A program made the position numbers and the translations under genes. The notes under the pieces were generated by a model that was not told the DNA's origin, did not search any database, and saw only the letters and a program-made list of their open reading frames with translations. Positions 32,881-45,255 of a stretch of 64,000 bases of DNA are shown here, in pieces. The stretch lies in contig NC_087062.1 of assembly GCF_963678635.1 (NCBI RefSeq), positions 49,200,552 through 49,264,551 of the forward strand. The letters are read 5' to 3'. Position 1 is the first letter of the stretch; the number at the start of each line of letters is the position of its first letter. The stretch comes from Symsagittifera roscoffensis (Eukaryota > Xenacoelomorpha > Acoela > Convolutidae).

Positions 32881-35087
32881 CACCCTCAAGGTCACGTGAC
32901 TTAATTTTGTTTTTGGTATTTTCTGAAACCAAAAGAGAGCGTGGTCATGCATCGACATCATGTGCTCAAGCAAATACGTGGACTTCTACGCATTCCCATT
33001 CGCAATGCGCCCATCGGGCGCAAATGCCAAGGCTCAATTAATTTTGCCAGGTGAAAATGTTTTAAAGAAAAATTCTGATGAATTTTAACTTAAACTACCA
33101 CCAAAAAACGTAATTTTCAAAGTGTGAAACAATCAAGTTTTTGGTAATACCGGGCATGCAGAGAGACTGATTTGGGCAAAAATAAAATGGAAAATGAAGG
33201 AAATGGAAAGAAAAAAATTGTTCAAAATAAGAACGCATTATCAAAAATTATTTGATCTCCGCTAATGTCATAATTCCGATCAGGCTGATTTCAGATTTAA
33301 AGCGTAGGGTTTACAGTTACGGCTGCTCTCTCTACAGGTCCCAGAGGGACCGAGTGAGCATCCTACCTCGATCCAGGATAACGGATAGTTGTTTTAAGTT
33401 TTTCACAATTTTTTTTACACTAATGCTTGTTTTCACTTCCTCATGAGAAGCTTTATAATTTTTTAGAACAAATGATTTTAATAATCAATGCTTCCAAGAA
33501 CAACTGATGTTAGGCGGTTACAAATGAGGTTGGTGAAAAGTAGTAAGGGATAATGATGAGAAAAATAGCAAGTTTTCAAATGAATTTAAAAACAGTTTTT
33601 TTCTTTTTTTCTTTTGTAAATCGGGAGAAACGAATCAGTTTTTTTAAAGTTTTCCTGGCACCACCCACTGTTATTAAATAATGAAGATTCATGTTCTAGC
33701 CGTTAATAACAATTTGGCAGAAAAAACATCAATATGATGTAAAATGTTTTAAAAAAGAGAAAAATTTAAAAATTATGTTTTTTTTTAGAAAAAAAAATTG
33801 TAATTTTCAAAATTGAAAAAAAGTGAAAATTAATTGCCTATTACGATTCAGCGTACCCAATTTAGTGGGTCTAGCATTTTAAATTACCAAAAAACGTTGA
33901 AAATTGTAGATTTTATGAAGTTTTCATTTTGGCTATTTTTCCTTGTCGCCTCCACTTAAGGCACCTTTGAGCCAACTTGAGAAACTGAAACCTAAACAAG
34001 CTACACAGATAGTCTGAATGAGCCATTTTCAGCTTGATAACACGCCAGGAAGAAAAAAAACTGTAGAAAAGAATGAAAATTTTGAACTTTAACCTTTTTT
34101 CTTCTTCAAATGGCGTTACTTAGAATAATTTTTCAGCTGAAAAGTTGAAAAAAAATCAAAAAATTCAAATTTTGAAAAAATTTAAAAAAAAACTCATCAG
34201 TCTGTTTATTGGAGTCTTCGAGATTTTGGGAGACCTTATCTGGTGGCTAACAACAAGTGGATCACTTATTTTAAAAATTCGAGAAAGGTCAAAAAAACAT
34301 GTTTTTTCGACTTTTTTGGACAGAATTCCGAAAGCAATATCTTGGCTTAAAACAAAAATGAGGGCCTAAAATTTGTACAAACAGTACTCCCACATAAAGT
34401 ACATTAGGTTGGAAACAAAAAATTGACTCTGACTCAAAAATCGTTTTTAAACTTTATTTCTGAACAAAAAATTGTAAAAAAATCAAAAATTTAAATTTTT
34501 TTTGAAAAAAATGATTGTTTTGAAAAAGTGCCAATTTTTAGCTGAAACTTTTCATTTTAGCTAAGAAAGCCAGAGCAATGCCCTTTAAGCTCTAATAAAC
34601 TAATAAACCAAATTGTTTTCAAGTTTTTTCGTCAAAGGTTTTTATTTTGAAAAAGTATTCAAAAATGGGTAAAAAAAAGTCAAAAAAATCAATTTTCTCC
34701 GATTCAAAAACCTCCACTACCATGATGATTAGTGCGTTAGATAGGACTGCTGAGATCAATTTAGACGTTCTTTCATAAGTATATCAAAATTTTTACTTAT
34801 TTTTGAGAATTAGGCAAAATAAAAACTTTTCCCAAATTGGGCAAAAAGCCCAAATTAGCCCAAACACCTGTTAAAAATTGTTGGGTCAAAAAATCACAAA
34901 AGGAAACCCCTATTCATTTGACATTTTAGGGCCGCATGCAAAAAATTAGACCAATCTAACCTGACAATTTCGAGAATCAACTTTTTTGTCAAGATTCTCT
35001 AAAGACCAATTTAGGGAGATTACTTGTACCGGTGGGGGCCCTACCCCACCTAAAAAATTTTTGAAATGCTGGAACGCGGCCACCTAG
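32881..35087 (+). mobile_element. Module 3, family A (2207 bp)
   Basis: Starts CACCCTCAAGGTCACGTGAC, with GTCACGTGAC a perfect palindrome. Hairpin 1 at 33007-33021 has the loop ATC instead of TTC. Hairpin 2 is at 33321-33363, CATGC at 34935, terminal hairpin at 35031-35050. It is nearly identical to module 9. Confidence 0.87.
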
Positions 35088-36693
35088 AGCTTTTTGTGGC
35101 CCCGCTATATCAGTGACTTTAGACAAGCAGGTTCCGCCGGAGGGGGGGGGGGCTGGAGCGGGGTAACGCTAAACGCACTCGCAAAAAGGAGCACCCTCCG
35201 GGTGCTCTTTTTTTGCTCGAAAGTCTTGTGAAACGATTTGGAACTGTAAGTATTGGTAGCAGTTACACATAAAACTTTCTGCATCTTTGTGCTCATAGTC
35301 ACAAGTGGTTTTCGACAGCTTCTTTAAAACAAGTTTGACATGATCTATCTCTAAATTAGACTAAATAAAGAGATTTTAGTTTTTTCAATGATTCTTGAAG
35401 AGGACTGTCTCAACGAAAACAAGTTTTCGGAAACAGTCCTGGTGACTTAGTTTTGATCTCATTTTTGGGTCTATTGACCTCCATTTAGGATAAGTATGCT
35501 AACGGAACCTATATTATGTCCTAAAAAGATTGAGTTTGTGTCAAAAAGTTGAAAAGCAAGAGAAAAAAAAAACATTTAAAAAATTTTCAAAAATTTCAGA
35601 AATTTAAAAAATTGGAAAAGTTGTTCCAAAACACTTGATTTTTTGTTTTGTCATAAAATAACAAAAAATTGACGTAAACTGAACTTTCAATAGTCTATTT
35701 TGACTAGTTTTCACGATTCAAGCACATTTTAACTTAATAACAACATTCAAAAACTCACTGGAAAAGTTGTTTTTCGGCAAACGCCCTTTTTGACCACACC
35801 TACGAAATCCATAACTTTTTATCTAACAAATATAGAGGCTTCGGGTTTTTTGTATTGTATTAAGCATCCTCGAGTCTACCTGTCGCGTGCTAAAATGAAC
35901 AATTTTTCTCTTTAATTTATCCCGCCATTTCGAAATAGGGCGGTTTTTGGCAATTTTTTGTCCTTTTTAGTCAAAAAAGTCAAATTTACAGACATCTGTC
36001 AAAAAAACTGTTATCACATGATAAAGGCAGATGGCCTTTGCAAATCAAATAAGGTCCTGAGTGAGACCAAAATTGCCCTCTAATTGTCCGTGGGGGGAGG
36101 AAATCGAAAATTTTCGTTTTTGGCGGGAAAATTTGAAATTTTTCAAAAAAACATTTACTCTGCAGACAACGGCCTTAGACTAATGTTAGCAAGGCACGCA
36201 TTTTTTGCCTTCATAACTAGGGTCGATTTCTGCCGGGAACATTGATTTTTCAAAAAAAAGACCAACATTTTTGTTGCATTTTTTCAAAAAAATCGAATTT
36301 TTGACAAAAATCAAAATTCCAAATCCTACATATTTAAGCTCCTCAAACAGTCTACTTTTGTCCATTCTCCATCAATATACCCCATTTTCTCAACCAAAAT
36401 TGAGTTATTGATTCATTTTCAAGGAAAAACGTGATTTTTCAAATTTTTCACACCCAAAAGCGTCTGACACACCCCGAAGGACCACTTTTTTTTCCCAACA
36501 GCCCCCATTTTTGTCAGTTTTGTACCAATAGGGGGTTGCATGCCAAAAATTAGCCAATTCGTACCTGCCATTTTCTAGATCTCGTATAATTCTGAGCTTT
36601 TTAACAATAGGTTAACGTAAAGATTTACGAAACGGCCAGGGACCCTACCCTCGGCCTAAATGAACAGAGAAGCCCACGCGGACGGCCACCTAG
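35088..36693 (+). mobile_element. Module 4, family C (1606 bp)
   Basis: Starts AGCTTTTTGTGGCCCCGC; from the ninth base it matches module 15. Hairpin 1 is GAGCACCC-TCC-GGGTGCTC at 35189-35207, with an extended A/T stem. Hairpin 2 at 35401-35440 has outer AGGACTGT.../...ACAGTCCT and inner CGAAAAC-AA-GTTTTCG. CATGC is at 36539. The terminal hairpin at 36634-36656 has its own sequence (GGCCAGGG...CCCTCGGCC), unlike other C modules. It ends GACGGCCACCTAG. Confidence 0.85.
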
Positions 36694-39197
36694 AGGTTAC
36701 TCTTTCGCCCCACCCACCCGACCAATTCATTTACCCACCCACCTGATCAGTCAGTGCGCCTTCACGTCTTCTTTTGAAAATTTATTCATTCCGTAGCTGG
36801 AATTGATTAATGGTTTTCCCTAATACATGAAACTTTGACAGACAGATATCCAACTATTTGATAGAGCATTTTTCGAATCACTTCTTCGAATAGATTTTCA
36901 AAAAAAGCCTAAAAAAAATCATGCGCTTTTATTACATATGTCATCGAAGCAAAAAGAGTACCGTGTTGGTTCCATAAATGGCTCCAGTACCCACAATGCT
37001 AAGATGCAGGAAAAATACCTTTCTATTAAATTTGAGATACAATGTCTCATGAAGGAAATGGAAACGCTATCCTAGGGTGCAGGTTTTCTGAAAAAATGGT
37101 ATCAGCTGAAACATAACAGCACAACATAGCGGCTGCTCTCTATTTCTCTGCTCTTTATTCGAGGTCCCGGATGCCCCTGCTTGGGACCACAAGGGTCCCA
37201 GGGCGCATCCTATAGGGATTAAAGCATCAAACGTACAATCATGAAATGAGAAATTCTAATCACTTATTACAATGTTCCATATTTCATTTTGCTCAGCAAT
37301 CAGTAAACTGTTGTATTTTTAACTTGAAGAGCCTATTATATTATCAAACAAAATTTTTCGATAAAAATTACATTTTCTTTTAGTTTTTCAAACAATATTT
37401 TACAATTTGAAACAAAAAGAAACCTTGCATTTCTTTGCAGTAACTAAGTCAGTGCACTGTAGCTACACTAGTGAATGTAAAACATAGTTAAAAAAACGGA
37501 CAACTGAATCTGGTTTTTTAAATTTAATGTTTTTTTGTTCGGCTTTTAAATAGGATCACGTCAATTAATAATTGAAATTGAGCAAAGACAAGAATATAAC
37601 ACTCGCAATTTTTGTTCAATATTGACTAGAAAAATGATCAAACCACTCTATATTGCCTATGGCAAGCTCAAAACATCCATCAAAAACCACTTTTGTTCAC
37701 TTTTAAAATTGAATTATTTTTCGACCAAAAAAAGTTAGAGATGAAATTGAAAAAAAATTTTTTTTTCCTGAATATGAAAAAATTTGTGTCAAACTGCCTC
37801 ATCCATTGAAACATTTTCTATGAACCTATTCAGAAAGGTTCTGTTGAGCAATGCCGAAAAAATAACCCCTTTTGAGAAAAATTCAAAAAACACATTTTTG
37901 GTTAACTCAAAAAAGTGGAAAAAGTGGGAAAAGGGGTCTTCAAAATGAAACCATCCAAAAGTGGCATTAACTAACTGCCATTATTTTGTGAATTCAGACC
38001 CGCATGCAAAAATTTACGAAAATCCTACGTGAAGTTTTTCAGAACAGATTAGTTTCTCCGGATTTTTGGTAGTACTGATTTCTTTACTGTACTTATAATT
38101 AAAGTCAAATCAAAAAGTCGTAAAAACTACAATTTTTAATCAATTTTGACAAATAAATGATCAAAACCCACTAAATTGGCTATGGCAAGTCCGAATCTAC
38201 CATCAGAAACCATTTTTTCCCATTTCTGAAAATTTTCATTTTTTAAAAAATAAATGTTGAGTCACAAACGGGAAAAATCATATTTTTTCAAAAAGTCAAA
38301 AATAATTCCTCCATTTAAACTAAATCATCAGGCCACACGTTAGGAACCTGTTCAGAATGGTTTCCATGATCAAAGCAGCAAAAGTCACCCATTTTGAGAA
38401 AAGTCGAAAAAACACCTTTTTAGTTAACTCAAAAAAGTGGAAAAAGTGGGGGAAGGGGTCTTCAAAATGAAATCATCCAAAAGTGGCATTAACAAACTGC
38501 CATTATTTTCTAATTTCAGACCCGCATGCAAAAAATTACGAAAATCCTACCTGAAGTTTTTGAGAACAGATTAGTTTCTCGGGAATTTTGGTAGTACTAT
38601 TTTTATTACTATAATTATAATTAAAGTCAAAACTAAAAGTCGTAAAAACTACAATTTTGAATAAATTTTGACAAATAAATGGTCAAAACCCACTAAATTG
38701 GCTATGGCAAGTTCGAATATACCATCAGAAACCATTTTTTCCCATTTTTGAAAATTTTCATTTTTTTGAAAATAAATGTTGAGTCACAAAAGGGAAAAAT
38801 CAAATTTTTTCAAAAAGTCAAAAAAAACTGTTCCAATTAAACTTATTCCTTAGGCCAAACGTTGGGAACCTGTTCAGAATGGTTTTCATGATCATAGCAG
38901 CAAAATTTACCCATTTTGAGAAAAGTCGAAAAAACACCTTTTTAGTTAACTCGAAAAAGTGGAAAAAGTGGGAAAAAGGGTCTTCAAAATGAAACCATCC
39001 AAAAGTGGCATTAACAAACTACCATTATTTTCCAAATTCAGGCCCGCATGCAAAAAATTAGGAAATTCTGACGTGCGGTTTAGCAGAACTCGATAGTTAC
39101 TAGGAATATTTACCACTGTAAAAAATTTATTGCCTTTTGACCGGAAGGGGCCCCTACCCCTTCCTAATCGCTTTTTGTGCTACACGCGACCATCTAG
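36694..39197 (+). mobile_element. Module 5, family B (2504 bp)
   Basis: Starts AGGTTACTCTTTCGCCCC. No clear hairpin 1 is seen. Hairpin 2 at 37169-37210 is GGATGC...GCATCC with inner GGGACC-ACAA-GGGTCCC, a diverged form of that in modules 2 and 10. Three ~520 bp internal repeats end in CATGC motifs at about 37992, 38523 and 39047. The terminal hairpin is at 39143-39164 and the end CGACCATCTAG, as in modules 2 and 10. Confidence 0.83.
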
Positions 39198-41414
39198 CAC
39201 CCTCAAGGTCACGTGACTTAATTTTGTTTTTGGTATTTTCTGAAACCAAAACAGAGCGTGGTCATGCATCGACATCATGTGCTCAAGCAAATACGTGGAC
39301 TTCTAGGCATTCCCATTCGCAATGCGCCCTTCGGGCGCAAATGCCAATGCTCAATTAATTTTGCCAGGTGAAAAAAAAATTAGTTAAAAAGTTCTGCTAA
39401 ACTTTATTTTAAACTACCACCAAAAAACGCAAAGATTTCAAAGTGTGAAAAAATCAAATTTTTGCCAATACCGGGCTTGCAATGAGACTGATGTTGGCAA
39501 AAGTAAAATAGAAAATGTAGAAAATGGAAAGAAAAAAATTGTTCAAAATAAGAACGCAACATCAAAAACTTATTTGATCTCCGCTCAAATCATAATTCAG
39601 ATCAGGCTGATTTCAGATTTTAAGCGTAGAATTTACGGTTACGGCTGCTCCCTCAACAGGTCCCAGAGGGACCGAGTGAGCATCCTACCTCGATCCAGGT
39701 TAACGGATAGTTGTTCTTAATTTTTCACAAAATTTTTTTTCACTGATGCTTGTTTTCAATTCCTCATGAGAAGCTGTATTAATTTTTAAAAAGTTGATTT
39801 TATTCATCAATGCTTCCAAGAACAACTGATGTTAGGCGGTTACAAATGCGGTTGTTGAAACTAGTAAGGGATAATGATGAGAAAAAAATGTAAGTTTTCA
39901 AATGAATTTAAAAACAGTTTTTTTCTTTTTTTCTTTTGTAAATCGGGAGAAATGAATCAGTTTTTTTTTAAGTTTTCCTCGCACCACCCACTGTTCCTAA
40001 GTAATGAAGATTCCTGTTCTAGCCGTTTATAACACTTTGGCAGAAAAAACATCAATATGATGTAAAATGTTTTAAAAAAGAGAAAAAATTAAAAATTATG
40101 TTTTTTTTTTAAAATCAAAAATTTGTAATTTTCAAAATTGAAAAAAAGTAAAAATTAATTGCATATTACGATTCAGCGTACCCAACTTAGTGGGTATAGC
40201 ATTTTGAATTACCAAAAAATGTTGAAAATTGTAGATTTTATGAAGTTTTCATTTTGGCTATTTTTCCTTTTCGCCTCCTTTTAAGGCACCTTTGAGCCAA
40301 CTTGAGAAACTGGAACCTAAACAAGCTATACAGATAGTCTGAATGAGCCATTTTCAGCGTGATAACACCCCTGGAAGAAAAAAAACTGCAGAAAAGAAAG
40401 GGAATTTTGAACTTTAACCTTTTTTCTTCTTCAAATGGCGATACTTAGAATAATTTTTCAGCTGAAAAGTTCAAAAAAAATCAAAAAATTCAAATTTTGA
40501 AAAAATTTATAAAAAAATCTCATCAGTCTGTTTATTGGAGTCTTCGAGGTTTTGAGAGACCTCATCTGGCGGCTAACAACAAGTGGATCACTTATTTTAA
40601 AATTTTGAGAAAGGTCAAAAAAACATGTTTTTTTGATTTTTTTGACAGAATTCCGAAAGCAATATCTTGGCTAAAAACAAGATTGAGGGCCTAAAATTAG
40701 TACAAACAGTACTCCCACATAAGGTACATTAGGTTGGAAACAAAAAATTTACTCTGACTCAAAAATCGTTTTTTAACTTTATTTCTGAACAAGAAATTGA
40801 AAAGAAATGAAAAACTTAAAAATTTTTTGAAAAAAAAGATTGTTTTGAAAAAGTGCCAATTTTTAGCTGAAACTTTTCATTTTAGCTAATAAAGCCAGAG
40901 CAATGCCCTTTAAGCTCAAATAAATTAATTATGCAAATTATTTTGAAGTTTTTTCGTTAAAGCCTTTTATTTTGAAAAAGTATTCAAAAATGGGTAAAAA
41001 AAAAGTCAAAAAAATCAATTTTCTCCGATTCAAAAACCTCCACTACCATGATGATTAGTTCGTTAGATAGGACTGCTGAGATCAATTTAGACGTATTTTC
41101 ATAAGTATATCAAAATTTTTATTTATTTTTGAGAATTAAGCAAAATAAAAACTTTTCCCAAATTGGGCAAAAAGCCCAAATTAGCCCAAACACCTGTTAA
41201 AAAATGTTGGGTCAAAAAATCACAAAAGGAAACCCCTATTCGTTTGCCATTTTAGGGCCGCATGCAAAAAATTAGACCAATCTAACCTGACAATTTCGAG
41301 AATCGACTTTTTTGCAAAATTTCTCTATAGTCCATTTGAGGGATATTACTTGTACCGGTGGGGGCCCCTACCCCACCTCAAAAAATTTTGTAATGCTGGA
41401 ACGCGGCCACCTAG
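39198..41414 (+). mobile_element. Module 6, family A (2217 bp)
   Basis: Starts CACCCTCAAGGTCACGTGAC. Hairpin 1 is at 39324-39338 and hairpin 2 at 39643-39685, with a CTCAACAGG variant in the left arm. CATGC is at 41261, terminal hairpin at 41357-41377. Its last ~120 bases match the end of module 17 rather than of modules 1, 3, 7 and 9. Confidence 0.87.
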
Positions 41415-43628
41415 CACCCTCAAGGTCACGTGACTTATTTTTTTTTTTGGTATTTTCTGAAACCAAAAGAGAGCATGGTCATGCATCGACATCATGTGCT
41501 CAAGCAAATACGTGGACTCCTACGCATTCCCATTCGCAATGCGCACTTCGGGCGGAAATGCCAATGCTCAATTAATTTTGCCAGGTGAAAAAAAAATTAT
41601 TTAAAAAGTTCTGCTAAACTTTATTTTAAACTACCACCAAAAAACGCAAAGATTTCAAAGTGTAAAACAATCAAATTTTTGCCAATACCGGGCTGGCAAT
41701 GAGACTGATGTTGGCAAAAGTAAAATAGAAAATGTAGAAAATGGAAAGAAAAAAATTGTTCAAAATAAGAAGGCAACATCAAAAACTTATTTGATCTCCG
41801 CTCAAATCATAATTCAGATCAGGCTGATTTCAATTTTAAGCGTAGAATTTACGGTTACGGCTGCTCCCTCTACAGGTCCCAGAGGGACCGAGTGAGCATC
41901 CTACCTCGATCCAGGTTAACGGATAGTTGTTCTTAATTTTTCACAAATTTTTTTTTCTCTAATGCTTGTTTTCACTTCCTCATGAGAAGCTGTATTAATT
42001 TTTAAAAAATTTATTTTATCCATCAATGCTTCCAAGAACAACTGATTTTAGGCGATTACAAATGCGGTTGTTGAAACTAGTAAGGGATAATGATGAGAAA
42101 AATTGTAAGTTTTCAAATGAATTTAAAAACAGTTTTTTTCCTTTTTTTCTTTTGTAAATCGGGAGAAATGAATCAGTTTTTTTTTAAGTTTTCCTCGCAC
42201 CACCCACTGTTCCTAAGTAATGAAGATTCCTGTTCTAGCCGTTTATAACACTTTGGCAGAAAAAACATCAATATGATTTAAAATGTTTTAAAAAAGAGAA
42301 AAATTTAAAAATTATGTTTTTTTTAAAAAATCAAAAAATTGTTATTTTCAAAATTGAAAAAAAGTAAAAGTTAATTGCATATTACGATTCACCGTACCCA
42401 ACTTAGTGGGTATAGCATTTTAAATTACCAAAAAATGTTGAAAATTGTAGATTTTATGAAGTTTTCATTTTGGCTATTTTTCCTTGTCGCCTCCACTTAA
42501 GGCACCTTTGAGCCAACTTGAGAAACTGGAACCTAAACAAGCTATACAGATAGTCTCAATGAGCCATTTTCAGCGTGATAACACGCCTGGAAGAAAAAAA
42601 AACTCCAGAAAAGAAAGAAAATTTTGAACTTTAACCTTTTTTCTTCTTCAAATGGCGATACTTAGAATAATTTTTCAGCTGAAAAGTTCAAAAAAAATCA
42701 AAAAATTAAAATTTTGAAAAATTTTTAAAAAAATCTCATCAGTCTGTTTATTGGAGTCTTCGAGGTTTTGAGAGATCTTATCTGGCGGCTAACAACAAAA
42801 GGATCATTTATTTTAAAAATTTGAGAAAGGTCAAAAAAACATGTTTTTTCGACTTTTTTGACAGAATTTCGAAAGCAATATCTTGGCAAAAAACAAGAAT
42901 GAGGGCCTAAAATTAGTACAAACAGTACTCCCACATAAGGTACATTAGGTTGGAAACAAAAAATTTACTCTGACTCAAAAATCGTTTTTTAACTTTATTT
43001 CTGAACAAGAAATTGAAAAGAAATCAAAAACTTAAAAATTTTTTGAAAAAAATGATTGTTTTGAAAAAGTGCCAATTTTTAGCTGAAACTTTTCATTTTA
43101 GCTAATAAAGCCAGAGCAATGCCATTTAAGCTCAAATAAATTAATTATGCAAATTATTTTCAAGTTTTTTCGTTAAAGCCTTTTATTTTGAAAAAGTATT
43201 CAAAAATGGGTAAAAAAAAATCAAAAAAATAAATTTTCTCCGATTCAAAAACCTCCACTACCATGATGATTAGTGCGTTAGATAGGACTGCTGAGATCAG
43301 TTTAGACTTATTTTCATAAAAATATCAAAATTTTTACTTATTTTTGAGAATTAGGCAAAATAAAAACTTTTCCCAAATTGGGCAAAAAGCCCAAATTAGC
43401 CCAAACACCTGTTAAAAATTGTTGGGTCAAAAAATCACAAAAGGAAACCCCTATTCGTTTGACATTTTAGGGCCGCATGCAAAAAATTAGACCAATCTAA
43501 CCTGACAATTTCGAGAATCAACTTTTTTGTCAAAATTCTCTAAAGACCAATTTAGGGAGATTACTTGTACCGGTGGGGGCCCTACCCCACCTAAAAAATT
43601 TTTGAAATGCTGGAACGCGGCCACCTAG
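41415..43628 (+). mobile_element. Module 7, family A (2214 bp)
   Basis: Starts CACCCTCAAGGTCACGTGAC. Hairpin 1 at 41541-41555 is weakened: GCGCAC faces GGGCGG, giving two mismatches; module 18 has the same change. Hairpin 2 is at 41859-41901, CATGC at 43476, terminal hairpin at 43572-43591. Confidence 0.87.
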
Positions 43629-45255
43629 ATAGGTCAGTGACCTGCGGTGCATGGGTGTTATGGGCTTGATTCGTAAGCATTGGCCTGGGGGCCATTAGCT
43701 TCAAGCCATGTGGCACTCGCAGAAAAAGAGCACCCGAAGGGTGCTCTTTTACTGCTCGAATGTCTTGTGAAACGGTATCTGATGAACTTTGTAGGGTGTC
43801 ACAAAAGCAACATGACAAAACTTTCTGTATCTGATCAGTAATGGTCAAAAAAGATTTATGACACTTTCAATGACTGAAGCTACACCTGATCAGTCTCTAG
43901 AGAACCCTAAAACAAAGTAACTTGTATTTTTCAGTGACTCATGAAGATGACTGTTTCAACGAAAACAAGTTTTCGGAAACAGTCCTCATATTCTTTTTCG
44001 ATCCCATTGTCAAGTACGTGGATTTTCAATGGTGAATTATAGCTGAATTGGACTTGGAATTTGTCCCAAAAAGGTTAAGTTTGTCTCAAATTGATTAGAA
44101 GCAATAGAAAAAAAAAGTTTTGATAAAAAAAGTTGAGTCAGAAACGTGAAAAATCGCTTTTTTTCAAAAATTCATCAAAAGTATTTCCATTTGGATTAAA
44201 TAAGTAGGCTACAATAAATGAACCTGCTCAGAATGACTGTCATGACCAAAGCCGTAAAATTTCCATATTTAGAGAAAAGGCAAAAAAACCTATTTTTGGT
44301 TAACTGAAAAACGTAGATAAATCGAGTAAAGTCGTCTTCAAACCTATAGGTTCGAAAAAGGATCTAACTAAGGTATATCTGCAGTGTTCTTGTAAGGTCA
44401 CATGCAAAAAAAATGGAACAATTGTGGTGGCCACTTCCAAAAACAAGACTTTTTTTCGGAACTTGGCCATTTTTATTTGTAGTAAAGTAGTAAAAAGCTA
44501 ACCGAGAAAAAAAGTTATAAAAACCAAAATTTTCATCCAATTTTGACAATTAAATACTCTATACCTACTAAAATGAATATGGCAAGCTCGAATATGCTAT
44601 CAAAACTCATTTTTTCTCACTTTTTAAAAATTTTGTTTTTTTGATATTAAATGTTGAGTCAGAAATGTGAAAAACCAGTTTTTTTCAAAAAGTTAAAAAA
44701 AGTTGTTGCAATCAATTTGTTTCACTAAAACACACTTAATGAACCTGTTCAGAAGGCTTTTCATGTTTAAAGCCAAAACTTTACCCCTTTTGAGAAAAGT
44801 GGAAAAAACACCTTTTTAGTTACAAAAAAAACATCATTTTTGTTGCAGTTTTTGAAAAAACTCAAATTTTTGAGAAAATTTTTTTTTCCCACACCTACAT
44901 CATTGGGCTCCTAAAACAGTCTACTTTCATCCATTCTCCATCAAATCACCCCAATTTGTTAACCAAAATAGAGTTACTGAGCCATTTTTACCAAAAAACG
45001 TGGTTTTTCCCTGTTTTTCCCCATTTTTCCCACTATAAGTCAACGCATAACAAAATTTTGGGAAAACGGAGCAAAAGTGTATCCTTAGAATTGCATTTTA
45101 GGCCTGCATGCCAATTTTTATCGAATTCTATCCCGACAATTTTGAGATCAGCACTTTTTCCGAGCAAATAGTCATACCGTTATAATTCTTTGGCCGTTCG
45201 GGGCCCCTACCCCAAACTCACTAAACAAAGACGCCGAAGGCGGACGGCCACCTAG
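43629..45255 (+). mobile_element. Module 8, family C (1627 bp)
   Basis: Starts ATAGGTCAGTGACCTGC, with GGTCA-G-TGACC an odd palindrome four bases in. Hairpin 1 is GAGCACCC-GAA-GGGTGCTC at 43728-43746. Hairpin 2 is at 43949-43985. CATGC-like motifs lie at 44401 and 45107. The terminal hairpin GTT-c-GGGG/CCCC-a-AAC is at 45196-45217, followed by a small GCC-GAA-GGC hairpin. It ends GACGGCCACCTAG. Confidence 0.85.

Noticed and set aside
33070-33110. Hammerhead ribozyme core (CTGATGA in module 3)
   Set aside because: The CTGATGA is not kept in other A modules (CTGATAA, CTGACGA) and no matching GAAAC and stem III lie at the needed distance.
39137-39358. ORFs of 60-90 codons across module boundaries (also at 32799, 41312, 49880, 51499, 53119, 60185, 62392)
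   Set aside because: They run through the end of one module into the start of another, and their frames depend on which modules are adjacent. They are products of GC-rich ends lacking stops.
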